Source: M2408 sp040386975 (GTDB lineage Bacteria > Bacteroidota > Bacteroidia > Flavobacteriales_D > Crocinitomicaceae). From it: a DNA stretch of 64,000 nucleotides. The position numbers and the translations under genes were made by a program. Location of the stretch: the NCBI GenBank assembly GCA_040386975.1, contig JAZKEO010000024.1, forward strand, positions 62,001 to 126,000. Reading direction: 5' to 3'. Position 1 is the first letter of the stretch; the number at the start of each line of letters is the position of its first letter. Below, one piece after another: positions 1 to 9,588 of this stretch. The notes under the pieces are model-generated. The model was given only the letters and a program-made list of their open reading frames with translations, was not told the DNA's origin and did not search any database.

Positions 1-42
1 TTCACTCTTCACTTCTCATTGAATTCTCAATTCTACATTATT
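1..42. repeat. Degenerate heptamer array at a stop codon
   Basis: Six consecutive 7-bp words can be read on the plus strand: TTCACTC, TTCACTT, CTCATTG, AATTCTC, AATTCTA, CATTATT. The array runs from the window edge through the stop codon (16-18) and into the last codons of the neighbouring minus-strand gene. It is one of eight such period-7 or period-8 arrays in the window, all next to gene ends. It may continue to the left of the window. Confidence 0.5.
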
Positions 43-747
43 CTTTAAAACTTTCTCTTTTTTCAAATATTCAATAAAAACATCTCTCAATAAAAGATTG
101 GTGAAATTTACTTCAATTTTTTCAGAAAAAAAATCTGCTTTATCACCACCGTTAAGTAAATAATCTGATGTAACAATCCAAAAATCTTCATTTTGAAAAG
201 TTTGCTTTTCAGCGTTTAAAACATCATTCCCATTAAGCGAAAATCCCGCTATTGGATGCCCATTTGATTCTTTTAACCATTTCTGAATCAAAGACATTGA
301 ACTCGCTTTCATTTTTACCACAACAAGCTGATTATCGAAAGGCAAAACTTTAAAAACATCACCCAACGTTAAATTCCCTTTGTTTAACGTTGAACGCATT
401 CCTCCAAAGTTTAAAATGCAAACAATGTTCGATTTTGAAGTAGAATTAAATGTTTGAGTAACTAATGTCTTTCCTCTTTCAAGCATCGCATCTGCCAATA
501 AATTTCCTAAATTGGAATTTGGTCGTGCGGGAATAAAATCTACTTCTGCAGAACCTAATAGTTCATTCATTTCCTTATCTAAGACAACTTTATAGGGCTG
601 AACAATTGAATCGACAATATTGCTTTGGTAATCTGAGTTTTTAAGCGGAATAACATTCGCTTGAACAGTTTTATGCAATGCAAAAGAGCAAGCTGTTAAG
701 CCTGCTCCTAAGATTAATATAAATAGAAATTTAATGTTTTGAAACAT
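16..747 (-). CDS. 5'-nucleotidase C-terminal domain lipoprotein
   Basis: The 243-residue product looks like a stand-alone 5'-nucleotidase C-terminal (substrate-binding) domain. It starts with a lipoprotein signal whose lipobox is around Leu-Thr-Ala-Cys at residues 17-20. Family hallmarks are the N-L-L-A-D-A segment near residue 83, the N-F-G-G-M-R segment near residue 113 and the L-L-N-G-G-D segment near residue 197. The metallophosphatase half is absent. In this phylum the two halves are often separate adjacent genes, so the partner may lie just outside the left edge. The gene follows the secreted endonuclease gene with only 15 bp between, consistent with an operon that degrades extracellular nucleic acid and dephosphorylates the products. 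The last codons overlap a 7-bp repeat array. Confidence 0.8.
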   Translation of the reverse strand: MFQNIKFLFILILGAGLTACSFALHKTVQANVIPLKNSDYQSNIVDSIVQPYKVVLDKEMNELLGSAEVDFIPARPNSNLGNLLADAMLERGKTLVTQTFNSTSKSNIVCILNFGGMRSTLNKGNLTLGDVFKVLPFDNQLVVVKMKASSMSLIQKWLKESNGHPIAGFSLNGNDVLNAEKQTFQNEDFWIVTSDYLLNGGDKADFFSEKIEVNFTNLLLRDVFIEYLKKEKVLKNNVELRIQ

Positions 748-762
748 TTTTCTTTTTTAAAT

Positions 763-3057
763 TTATTTACTCACAACAAAAGTTGATTTCGCTGAACCAA
801 AAGGAGTATTTGCAATAATGATATAAGAACCATTATTGAATTTATCAACGTTTAAAACAACTTGTTTGTTATTTAAACCTGATTGCTCAGCAATTTTTCT
901 TCCAAGAACATCTGTTACAAAATAAGAAGTGATTTCTGTTCCTTTAACATTGATTGTTACTTTATCTTTTGAAGGATTTGGGAAAATTGAAATTGAAGTA
1001 TTATCAACTTTTAAGTTCTCAAGTCCAATCGTCGGATTACACGCATCATTGTTGTAAACCATGTTGTCAAAATCAATGAAACAAGCAAATTCAACACTAT
1101 CAATAAATGGATTTCTATTTCCTTGATTTGCAAACATTAACTCATGACGTGCGATTTCATAATTATCTGGTAAATCAGCAAAATGCCATTCTTTCAATAT
1201 AATTTGATCTTGATTTGAAGGAATTCTCCAGTTATTACCTGAAATTCCGTTATAGGCTGTAGCCATATAAAAAATAGCTCTTGCTGCATTTCCTTTTTGA
1301 GCATCACGTGGCTCGTAAACAGTTTGACCTGTTGCATTTAAGCCTTTTTTTCCTTCCAAATAATTTCCACTTCCTTGTGGAGTAACAACAATTCCTAAAG
1401 GTAAATTACTTCTTGGTGAATTCGCTTCATTTAGATTTGTAGGATATAAGTTGTGCTGATCACTATATTCAGGTCCATCTTCAGAAGGAAATGTAGGCAT
1501 CCATGAATGAGAAAAAGTATGCTCACGACTATATCCTAAAGTTGTCCAATCAAAAGGACCAGAATACTTTTTATTTTCTCCAGAATAAGCACAAGTAACA
1601 AAAGATTGACCTGCAGTTGTATCTTTTTCCTCAAAAACATTCATTACTGTTGATTTATAAGCAACATAAGTAACAACAGTATGTGGGTTTATTTTTGCTG
1701 TCAATTCAGAAAGTAAAGTCGTTTCAGCTGATGTTATTCCAGAATAGTAATTTCCAACATTAGCTCCAGAAGAAGTTATACTACCAATTAATGGATTTGT
1801 AGTTAAATAATTTTCAAATCCAGGAGCACCATTGTATGGATAAATTGCAAAATGATACGTCTGATTTGCAACAATTCCTCTTGGAACAATCGCTGTAGAT
1901 AAGCCAGAATAAGCTACTTTACTAGAACCAACATAATCACCTCTCAAATAACTTGTTCCGTCAACTGGTAAGTCACTTGGTGCTGAACCATTTTTCCACA
2001 CTACTAGATATTTATTAGCTGAAACAACTCCATCAAAATTTAATGTTAAGGTATATGCTTTAACATTTGGAAAAGTAATATTTGTTGCTGAATTCAGAGG
2101 CTCATCTGCCAAACCATCAACACCAACTGCTTCTAAATTTATCAAATATGTACTTTCGTCTGCATCATTTGACAGAATATTAAGCGTCGCAAAGCGAGAA
2201 CCATTTCCACTAGCAGTATAAACAACATCAAAAGTTTGCGTTAAACCGGCACCAATGGTTGAACCAGTATAAGTTGTACTAAAATCTGCTGCATTTGCTC
2301 CTGTAAAACTTACTCCTGTTACATCCATATTCGCAGCACCATAATTTTCAATTGTTACAGTTGTATTTACTGTATTTCCAATCACATAAGTTGAATTTGT
2401 TAATATAGACGCTCCACCAATTTTAACGTTAATTTCCTGTCCTGGAGCTACATAAGCAACAATATCATTCAAAGCACGTGGAATAATTTGATATGCCGTA
2501 TTAAATTGACCAACAAGTCCCGTTAACGAAATAGCTCCCGTTGGAATTGTTGTACCATCAATATCAGTTCCTGATCCTGAAACTCGAACTTGCAATGTAT
2601 TCGTTCCATCTGTAACGTTATAATTACTGTTTGCGACAAAAGAACCCGTTTCAACAAAAGTTACATTATCTAATCTCACTAAACGAGCCTCAATACTTTC
2701 GTTAACATTTGGTATTGCCACATTTGTAGGAGAAGGAATTCCAACTTGACCATGATTCACAACATTTGTTACAGTTGAAACTTCCAACAAACCACTAAAT
2801 TCAATCATTGGTCCTGTTACAGTAATTGAATCACCTCTGTTTACTCCGTTCAACATACTTCCATAAGCTGCAATTGATCCCGTAGCATCTTGCATATATC
2901 TTATTGGTCCTAATTCTGAACCATTGGTTACAACACCTGTAACAGTTACTGTTTGTCCAATAGCAAAATTGGTTCTTGCATCCATAATATCAGTCTGCCC
3001 GAAAACAGTTGATGTTACTAATGCAAATCCTATTAAAAATTTATTTTTCATATTCAT
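763..3057 (-). CDS. Secreted endonuclease I with T9SS sorting domain
   Basis: A 764-residue multidomain secreted nuclease. Visible order: signal peptide (1-20), OB-fold-like domain (about 25-205), an HYDIN/choice-of-anchor type Ig-like domain (about 205-310), a fibronectin-like domain (about 315-430), an endonuclease I (EndA/NucM-type) domain (about 440-660) and a T9SS C-terminal sorting domain (about 690-764). The nuclease motif is R-E-H-T-F with His513, followed by Q-H-N-L-Y-P with His535 and Asn536; these fit the metal-dependent His/Asn site of the family. The protein should be exported through the Sec and T9SS routes and cut DNA or RNA outside the cell. It lies 11 bp after the TonB receptor gene and 15 bp before the 5'-nucleotidase gene. 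Confidence 0.9.
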   Translation of the reverse strand: MNMKNKFLIGFALVTSTVFGQTDIMDARTNFAIGQTVTVTGVVTNGSELGPIRYMQDATGSIAAYGSMLNGVNRGDSITVTGPMIEFSGLLEVSTVTNVVNHGQVGIPSPTNVAIPNVNESIEARLVRLDNVTFVETGSFVANSNYNVTDGTNTLQVRVSGSGTDIDGTTIPTGAISLTGLVGQFNTAYQIIPRALNDIVAYVAPGQEINVKIGGASILTNSTYVIGNTVNTTVTIENYGAANMDVTGVSFTGANAADFSTTYTGSTIGAGLTQTFDVVYTASGNGSRFATLNILSNDADESTYLINLEAVGVDGLADEPLNSATNITFPNVKAYTLTLNFDGVVSANKYLVVWKNGSAPSDLPVDGTSYLRGDYVGSSKVAYSGLSTAIVPRGIVANQTYHFAIYPYNGAPGFENYLTTNPLIGSITSSGANVGNYYSGITSAETTLLSELTAKINPHTVVTYVAYKSTVMNVFEEKDTTAGQSFVTCAYSGENKKYSGPFDWTTLGYSREHTFSHSWMPTFPSEDGPEYSDQHNLYPTNLNEANSPRSNLPLGIVVTPQGSGNYLEGKKGLNATGQTVYEPRDAQKGNAARAIFYMATAYNGISGNNWRIPSNQDQIILKEWHFADLPDNYEIARHELMFANQGNRNPFIDSVEFACFIDFDNMVYNNDACNPTIGLENLKVDNTSISIFPNPSKDKVTINVKGTEITSYFVTDVLGRKIAEQSGLNNKQVVLNVDKFNNGSYIIIANTPFGSAKSTFVVSK

Positions 3058-3068
3058 CTTTTTATTTT

Positions 3069-5789
3069 TTAAAATTGTAATGCTATTGAGATATTAAATC
3101 TTAATCCTTGACCAAACATTACAGCTGCAGATTGTGCATCAAACGTTTTTGGTGCGTAATAATTATCATTTGCGTCAGTCATGTGAACAGTATTCAAAAC
3201 ATTTGTAATTCCACCATTGAATAACAAATCAGATTTTTTCATTTTGTATCTGTAACCAGTAAATAAATTCATAATTCCATAAGCTGGTAATTTCCAAGCA
3301 TCATGTCCTGCATTTACCCCTGAAAGTGAAAATGGATCAAATTGACCATAATATCTATCAAAATACATATACTGTACTTTAACATAGAAATTCTTAAATG
3401 GTTCGTATCTTAGTGCTAAACTATAAACAGATTGAGCTGCATCTCCTACATGAACACCTTTTGCATCAAAAGAAATTGTATCATTTAATTCTGGAACGTA
3501 GAGACTTTCTTTAGATGTCCATCTCCAATCCCCATAAGAAAGCATAATTTCTGTTGATAATTTTTTTGTTATTTCCCAAGCCATATCAATTTCACCTCCA
3601 ACATGAATTGCATCCATTCCATTTACATTAATTCTGATTGTAGTTGTTGGATCTAATGGATCTGGAATTGCTAATCCAAAAGGAATAGGTTTGTTTTTCC
3701 AATTTGTTGCATACCCGTTAAAATTGATTCCAAATTTTTTGTTTGCATACGAATAACCACCTTCAAATGCCAAGATTTTTTCGTTTACCAATTCGCGGAA
3801 GAAAGTATTTGTATTGTTGTCAATTACATTACTAAACATTGGTGTTCTTGATAAATATCCAGCATTAACAAAAACTGTAGACTCTTCATTAATTGTATAA
3901 CTTGCTCCTGTTTTAAAAGTAAAACCTGGAACCCATCTTTTATCAGTTTCTGAAAACTCTAAACCTGAAGAATTTCTATCGTAAGTAGTACCTTTGTAAG
4001 TAATTGTGTCTTCATATCCAATTCTTAAAGTCGTATCATTTAATTCTAATACTTTTTTCTGAAAATAATCTACCCCTCTATAACTATTATAAACTCCTGA
4101 TAAATTCACAAAAGTTGTCCATCTTGTTCCAGAATACTCCATCTGTCCAAAAGCTCCTGCCCATTGAACAAAACCATCTCTATGATTTTCATAAGGTTTT
4201 GCAACATCAGCAAGTTTATCGCCTACTCTTAAAACTGGAGATGCTTGATTTTTATTTCCTGAATTAACGAAATAATCTCCTCCAAGTAAATTTTTAATTT
4301 CTCTGTAGTGTGTCCCCTTATAATTTCTATAATCTAAACCTCCAGAAAAATTTAATTTTTCTGAATACGCATAAGTAAATTGAGATAAACCTCCTACCCA
4401 GAAATGGTTATTCACAGAAGCTGTAATAATATTATTTGATTTATATTCAGTAGGATGATACAAAGGATCGACAGTTGTAACAACTTGACCAAAAACTGTT
4501 GAAGTTTGATTGTTAACCTTAATTGCATCCCAATCTATTGTCCCATCTTCAGCTCTTACAGCGTTATTTAGCAACCTTGTACCTCCCCCTTTTCCAATTG
4601 AAGCATATAAAATATTTGAAATCGAAAGTTTTTTGTTTACCTGCCAAAAATCTTTTAAAGTAATTTGCGGCTTTTGGTAATAATTCGTTCTTTCATTTAA
4701 TACCTTTCTTTTTCCATCAACTGTTTCATATCCATAATGCTCGTTGAATTTTACACCTCGATCATTTATTAAATTTGTATCAATTGTCAAACCTTGTTCT
4801 TGAGCTGTTTCGTTATCAAAATATTGAATTTGTTGATTGAAAGAACGTTGACCGTGTTTTTGTGGTGCCGTAAATGCACTTAACGAAAGTAAATGATTTT
4901 TGATTTTTTTCTGGACTTTCAAATAGAAAAATGCTCCTTGTGTTGGCGTACCATCAACCCAACCATTTCCTTGTTTGTATGATCCTGAAAAAGTAACGCC
5001 AAAACCATTTTTCATTAAACCTGAATTATAAGATAAAGTAGATCTTAAAAAAGTACCAGATGCTAATTCTTGTTTGAAATTAAATCCTTTTCTTCCTCCA
5101 ATACCTTGAGTAATAATGTTCATTGTACCACCAATAGAAGGCATAGCAAGCTTTGTTGCCCCTAAACCTCTTTGTAATTGAACATTTGACGTTATAGCAT
5201 CAAGCCCAAACCAATTAGACCAATACACAGAACCATTTTCCATATCGTTTACAGGAACTCCATCAATCATTACACCAATATTACGTTGGTCAAAACCACG
5301 AACAGTGATACGCGAATCTCCATCACCTCCACCAGTTTGCGTAGCATAAACACCAGGTGTCGAGTTTAAAAGCATTGGTAAATCTCTAGATCCTAATTCC
5401 TCTTGAATTTTTTTAGGGTCAATTTTTGTTACTGCAACTGGTGTCTTTCTATCTGAAACTATGTTTCCAATAACTTTTATTTCTTCTAATTCCAAACTTC
5501 CACCAAGCGTAATCTCAATTTTTTCAATTGCATTTTTTAATTCAATTCCTTTTGCAATGGTATCAAAAGACAACATCGAAACAACTAAATTATATTTACC
5601 TAATGGTAAACTTTGAAAAACTGCATTCCCATCAAAATCAGTTAATGCTTTAAATTTTTCATTTAAAACAACTTTCGCACCAGAAACAGGCTCTTTAGTT
5701 CCATAATCTATTACTTTCACCGTTAATTCACTAGTTTGTGAAAACAAATAAAGCGGTAAAGAAAATAAAATAGCAAATATTAATTTCAT
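3069..5789 (-). CDS. TonB-dependent receptor with carboxypeptidase-like N-terminal domain
   Basis: The 906-residue protein has a signal peptide (1-17), a carboxypeptidase-regulatory-like domain (about 20-95), a plug domain (about 110-230, with R-I-T-V-R-G-F and I-D-G-V-P-V-N-D) and a 22-strand-type barrel to the C terminus, which ends in Phe as expected for BAM insertion. It imports a substrate across the outer membrane using TonB energy. No SusD-like lipoprotein gene is next to it, so it is not a SusCD pair. Close linkage to a secreted nuclease and a 5'-nucleotidase half suggests a nucleotide-derived or phosphate-related substrate; this is inference. A hairpin terminator lies upstream, between it and the lamin-tail gene. 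Confidence 0.9.
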   Translation of the reverse strand: MKLIFAILFSLPLYLFSQTSELTVKVIDYGTKEPVSGAKVVLNEKFKALTDFDGNAVFQSLPLGKYNLVVSMLSFDTIAKGIELKNAIEKIEITLGGSLELEEIKVIGNIVSDRKTPVAVTKIDPKKIQEELGSRDLPMLLNSTPGVYATQTGGGDGDSRITVRGFDQRNIGVMIDGVPVNDMENGSVYWSNWFGLDAITSNVQLQRGLGATKLAMPSIGGTMNIITQGIGGRKGFNFKQELASGTFLRSTLSYNSGLMKNGFGVTFSGSYKQGNGWVDGTPTQGAFFYLKVQKKIKNHLLSLSAFTAPQKHGQRSFNQQIQYFDNETAQEQGLTIDTNLINDRGVKFNEHYGYETVDGKRKVLNERTNYYQKPQITLKDFWQVNKKLSISNILYASIGKGGGTRLLNNAVRAEDGTIDWDAIKVNNQTSTVFGQVVTTVDPLYHPTEYKSNNIITASVNNHFWVGGLSQFTYAYSEKLNFSGGLDYRNYKGTHYREIKNLLGGDYFVNSGNKNQASPVLRVGDKLADVAKPYENHRDGFVQWAGAFGQMEYSGTRWTTFVNLSGVYNSYRGVDYFQKKVLELNDTTLRIGYEDTITYKGTTYDRNSSGLEFSETDKRWVPGFTFKTGASYTINEESTVFVNAGYLSRTPMFSNVIDNNTNTFFRELVNEKILAFEGGYSYANKKFGINFNGYATNWKNKPIPFGLAIPDPLDPTTTIRINVNGMDAIHVGGEIDMAWEITKKLSTEIMLSYGDWRWTSKESLYVPELNDTISFDAKGVHVGDAAQSVYSLALRYEPFKNFYVKVQYMYFDRYYGQFDPFSLSGVNAGHDAWKLPAYGIMNLFTGYRYKMKKSDLLFNGGITNVLNTVHMTDANDNYYAPKTFDAQSAAVMFGQGLRFNISIALQF

Positions 5790-5800
5790 AGTTTTAGAAT

Positions 5801-5836
5801 AAAAAAGGTCGAACTTCTGAGAGATGAACGACCTTT
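5801..5836 (-). terminator. Hairpin terminator after the lamin-tail gene
   Basis: The arms AAAGGTCG (5804-5811) and CGACCTTT (5829-5836) form a perfect 8-bp stem. On the minus strand it is followed by a run of T (5801-5806 complement). It sits 18 bp after the lamin-tail stop and 12 bp before the TonB receptor start, so it could uncouple or attenuate receptor expression. Confidence 0.7.
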
Positions 5837-5854
5837 ATGTAACTTAGTTATTTT

Positions 5855-6862
5855 TTATTTAACGATAACTCGTTTTGAGATTATACCATTTTCAGTTTGA
5901 ATTCTCATGATATAAACTCCTGGTAAATCATTAATTCTAATAGCAACATTCTCAGAGTTATACTTGTGATTTTTCACAACTTGACCAAGACCATTGTAAA
6001 CAGTTATTTCTTCAATTTTTGCGTTTGCATTTAAATGAAACAAACCATCTGATGAAGGATTTGGGAACAAAGTTAAAGTTGATTCAGCTATTTTTTTGAT
6101 TGAAGCATCTCCACATTCACAAGAGTGAACTCCTAAAGAATTCCAATTTCCATCAGTTGAAAGTGTATCTCCATTTACATCAATATCATAAATTACAGCT
6201 GGAATTGAATCATATTCAGCTAATGCATTAAAAGAAGTGATACCTAAATTTGTAACACCAGTCTTTACTGTACTTTTTCTGATAAGAGACATATCTTTTG
6301 TTAATTCAGCACCATTACCATTATTGTAAGGCGCAATTGAAGTCCAAGCAGTCCCAGGATTTTCACCTACTTTACCAAAAATATCAACAATAACTAATTG
6401 AGGAACAATTGAAGTTAAAGTTGTAGTTGGTGAACCAATTAAAGTTCCTTGAAACAAAATTATTGCATCATTCCCATTCCAATAAAAAGATTCACTTACT
6501 GCATAATCTGGTGCAAAAAAACCGTCAGCTTTTAATTGTAAATCTTCCCATACTGGAGCTTCTTGACCTGTTCCGTTTGGATCTCTTTTATCTAATACAG
6601 CAACAAAAACATCATGAGCTCCAACAGTTCCAGTTAATTGTACTGCATTTTTAATTTGTACCGCACCTATTGCCGCACCATTACTTGCTCTTGCAACAAT
6701 ATATCCACTTAAGTCGATTGCAGAATTTGTAGGGTTGTAAATTTCTAAAGCTTTATTATTACTCCATCCTTCAACATACTCTGAAATAATAAGTTTCGAG
6801 CAATCCTGAGCAAAAGATGCTCCAGCAACAAATAAGCTAACAAAAAGTAATGTTTTTTTCAT
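5855..6862 (-). CDS. Lamin-tail domain protein with T9SS sorting domain
   Basis: A 335-residue secreted protein. It has a signal peptide (1-18), then a lamin-tail-like immunoglobulin-fold domain starting with L-I-I-S-E-Y-V-E-G and continuing N-K-A-L-E-I-Y-N-P-T (about 22-165), and a T9SS sorting domain at the end (about 258-335, with L-F-P-N-P-S-S and a final Lys). Lamin-tail domains of this kind are commonly found attached to or near secreted nucleases and phosphatases in Bacteroidota, which fits the downstream endonuclease I gene. It is the first gene of the minus-strand locus, with a hairpin terminator after it. It carries no catalytic motif that I recognise; a binding role is inferred. 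Confidence 0.8.
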   Translation of the reverse strand: MKKTLLFVSLFVAGASFAQDCSKLIISEYVEGWSNNKALEIYNPTNSAIDLSGYIVARASNGAAIGAVQIKNAVQLTGTVGAHDVFVAVLDKRDPNGTGQEAPVWEDLQLKADGFFAPDYAVSESFYWNGNDAIILFQGTLIGSPTTTLTSIVPQLVIVDIFGKVGENPGTAWTSIAPYNNGNGAELTKDMSLIRKSTVKTGVTNLGITSFNALAEYDSIPAVIYDIDVNGDTLSTDGNWNSLGVHSCECGDASIKKIAESTLTLFPNPSSDGLFHLNANAKIEEITVYNGLGQVVKNHKYNSENVAIRINDLPGVYIMRIQTENGIISKRVIVK

Positions 6863-7171
6863 ACGATTAAATTTTAAATTGATTTTTAGATTTTTGTGTT
6901 TGATTATTTTATAAACGTTTGCAAAGTCAAAAGGTTTGCTACTTATAAAAAAGAGTTTTTAGTTTTAATGTTTTTTCAATGGTTTCGAATTGTGGACAAT
7001 TTTCAAGGATGTCATTAAAAAACTTGAGCAAATATACAACAATAAATTTTAATTAAAATTACTTTTATGTTAACAAAATTTAATCTTTTTTTCACAAAAT
7101 CAGTTTAGTAGATTCGATTTTAATTTTATTTTAATACTTTTAGACTCTAAAAATTACAAAAATCAGATATT
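6863..7171. other. Divergent intergenic region, 309 bp
   Basis: This AT-rich stretch holds the promoters of the lamin-tail gene (minus) and the peptidase gene (plus). A possible minus-strand -7 element TGACTTTG lies at 6922-6929 and a possible plus-strand one, TACTTTTA, at 7135-7142. A perfect 16-bp AT palindrome AATTTTAATTAAAATT is at 7045-7060, but its base composition makes it weak evidence for an operator. No ORF or RNA gene is visible. Confidence 0.4.
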
Positions 7172-9364
7172 ATGCTAAAATTGACCATTTTTTTATCGTT
7201 TCTAACACTTAAAGTTTTAACTTTATCACAAGAAACTGTCTCAAATAAAAAAGAATTAACAGTAGAAAGTATTTGGAAAAATTATGAATTTTATCCAAAA
7301 AGTTTTGCTGGATTTAAAAGTACGAATGATGGTGAACATTTTACTCAAATAAATGAATCTGAAAAAGGATTTTCAATTAGCAAACACTCATTTAACAATT
7401 ACGCTGGAGCAGGAATAGACATTGTAACACGCGAAAATCTACTTTATAAAGGACAATTTATCACTGTTGACGATTACGAATTCAATGCGGATGAAACAAA
7501 AATGCTTATCACAACAAATACGGAAAGCGTTTACAGAAGAAGTTACATCGCCGATTTTTTTATTTTAGATTTAAAAAGCAAAAAACTTACAATTCTGGAT
7601 GACAAAAGAGAAAATAAAACCTTAGCTGAGTTTTCACCTGACGGAACAAAAGTTGCCTACATTTCAGACAACAATATCTTTATCAAAGATTTAACGACCG
7701 AAAAATACACACAAGTAACTTCAGATGGAAAACGAAATGAAATCATCAATGGAACAACGGATTGGGTTTACGAAGAAGAATTTGCTATTACTAAAGGTTT
7801 CACTTGGTCACCTGACAGTAAACAAATCGCTTATTTGAAATTTGACGAACGTTTTGTAAAAGAATTTCAAATGGCTTATTACGGTTCGCTTTACCCTTTA
7901 CAATACAAATTCAAATATCCAAAAGCAGGAGAAGACAATTCAAAAGTTACGTCTTACATTTATCAACTACAAACGAAAAAAGGTCAAATAATTGATTTGG
8001 GTAAATACGAATACATTCCTCGTATGAAATGGTCTTCAACAAGTAATCAATTGATTGTTCAAACCTTAAACAGACATCAAAATAATTTAAAATACTTTTT
8101 AGTTGATTCAAATACGAAGAAAATCAGTTCAAAAATGTTCTTTGAGGAAAATACTGAAACTTATGTTGAAATTGATGACAACTTATTAATTCTAAAAGAT
8201 GGAAAATCTTTATTGAGAACAAGCGAATCTTCTGGCTACAATCACATTCATCAAGTAAATTTTGACGGCACAACAAAACAAATAACAAATGGAAATTGGG
8301 ATGTAATCGAGTTTTTCGGTATCAATGAAGAGACGAATACAGTTTTTTATTCTGCCGCAGAAAAAAGTGCAATCTATAAAGGTATTTATAAAATCAATTT
8401 AGATGGAAGTCAAAAGACAGTTTTAAGTAAAGAAATAGGATATAACAATGCTGAATTTTCAGAAGGGATGAAATATTTCATGAAAATTTCTTCAGATGCA
8501 AATACACCAAATACTTTTTCTTTATGTGACGCAAGCGGAAAAGAATTGTCCATTTTGGAAAATAATGAGAAATTAAAGGCGAAATTGCTAAGTTCAAATT
8601 TCTCTAAAAAGGAATTTATTCAAATTCAAGGTAAAGAAGGTTTATTAAACGCTTGGATGATTAAACCACAAAATTTTGATCCCGCAAAAAAATACCCAGT
8701 TTACATTAACATTTATGGTGGTCCTGGTTCAAATACAGTAACAGATGATTACGATGGAAACGATTACATCTACCACCAACTTTTGGCTCAAAAAGGGTAT
8801 ATTGTTTTTAGTGTTGACCCAAGAGGAACAATGTACCGCGGTGCAAAATTCAAAAAATCAACTTATTTACAACTTGGAAAGCTTGAAACCGAAGATTTTA
8901 TTGCTGTTGCAAAAGAATTAGGCAAGATGAATTATGTTGACGCAAGCCGCATAGGAATCCAAGGATGGAGTTACGGTGGCTACATGACTTCCTTGGCTAT
9001 GACAAAAGGTGCAGATGTATTCAAAATGGGAATCGCTGTTGCTCCAGTTACAAATTGGAGGTATTACGATAACATTTACACAGAACGTTTCATGAGAACA
9101 CCTCAAGAAAACGCGTCTGGTTACGACGATAATTCACCAATTAATTTTGTAAAAAACATCAAGGGGAAATACTTCATAATCCATGGTTCAGCTGACGACA
9201 ATGTTCACTATCAAAATACAATGGAAATGACGACCGCTTTAACAAGTGCAAATATTCAGTTCGATCAATTTATTTATCCTGATAAAAATCATGGGATTTA
9301 TGGTGGAAACACAAGAAATCACTTATTTAACATGATGTTAAATTATACATTGAAGAATTTGTAA
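7172..9364 (+). CDS. Dipeptidyl peptidase IV (S9 family)
   Basis: The 730-residue protein has a signal peptide (1-19), an eight-bladed propeller of the DPP IV N-terminal type (about 80-450) and an alpha/beta-hydrolase S9 catalytic domain (about 510-730). The nucleophile motif G-W-S-Y-G-G places Ser600. The acid is at Asp675/Asp676 in S-A-D-D-N-V-H, and the base is His707 in D-K-N-H-G. The propeller has the E-E-E-F stretch (residue about 200) that is the double-Glu anchor for the substrate N terminus in DPP IV. It should release Xaa-Pro dipeptides in the periplasm or at the surface. It is monocistronic, divergent from the nuclease locus. Confidence 0.92.
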   Translation: MLKLTIFLSFLTLKVLTLSQETVSNKKELTVESIWKNYEFYPKSFAGFKSTNDGEHFTQINESEKGFSISKHSFNNYAGAGIDIVTRENLLYKGQFITVDDYEFNADETKMLITTNTESVYRRSYIADFFILDLKSKKLTILDDKRENKTLAEFSPDGTKVAYISDNNIFIKDLTTEKYTQVTSDGKRNEIINGTTDWVYEEEFAITKGFTWSPDSKQIAYLKFDERFVKEFQMAYYGSLYPLQYKFKYPKAGEDNSKVTSYIYQLQTKKGQIIDLGKYEYIPRMKWSSTSNQLIVQTLNRHQNNLKYFLVDSNTKKISSKMFFEENTETYVEIDDNLLILKDGKSLLRTSESSGYNHIHQVNFDGTTKQITNGNWDVIEFFGINEETNTVFYSAAEKSAIYKGIYKINLDGSQKTVLSKEIGYNNAEFSEGMKYFMKISSDANTPNTFSLCDASGKELSILENNEKLKAKLLSSNFSKKEFIQIQGKEGLLNAWMIKPQNFDPAKKYPVYINIYGGPGSNTVTDDYDGNDYIYHQLLAQKGYIVFSVDPRGTMYRGAKFKKSTYLQLGKLETEDFIAVAKELGKMNYVDASRIGIQGWSYGGYMTSLAMTKGADVFKMGIAVAPVTNWRYYDNIYTERFMRTPQENASGYDDNSPINFVKNIKGKYFIIHGSADDNVHYQNTMEMTTALTSANIQFDQFIYPDKNHGIYGGNTRNHLFNMMLNYTLKNL

Positions 9365-9521
9365 ACACTTTTTTTATTACAGTTTTTAGTAGCATTTAAC
9401 ATTCAGACCTTTATCGCTTATTTTAAAGGGTTCATATTACTTTTAATTGACTTTGTGATGAGCAATTTTTAGGAATCTTTTTTTTGTTAAAATTTTAAAT
9501 AAAAATAATTCATTAAAATGG

Positions 9522-9550
9522 TTTGAAATTAAAATTCTTTATTAATTTTA
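9522..9550 (+). promoter_or_regulatory. Putative gltA promoter
   Basis: TTTG (9522-9525) is followed after 17 bp by TAATTTTA (9543-9550), close to the Bacteroidota consensus TTTG-N17-23-TAnnTTTG except for the last base. The predicted leader before the gltA ATG (9589) is about 30 nt. Confidence 0.45.
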
Positions 9551-9588
9551 GTGCCGATAATAAAATTAAAACGATAATTTAGTTAAAA

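Noticed and set aside
6427..6654. 75-codon plus-strand ORF inside the lamin-tail gene
   Set aside because: It lies antisense within a well-supported gene and is Leu/His-rich low-complexity sequence typical of shadow frames.
3069..6862. Polysaccharide utilisation locus
   Set aside because: The receptor gene has no SusD partner or glycoside hydrolases nearby; the neighbours are nuclease and nucleotidase genes.
7045..7060. Perfect 16-bp AT palindrome as an operator
   Set aside because: It consists only of A and T in an AT-rich region, so chance is likely.
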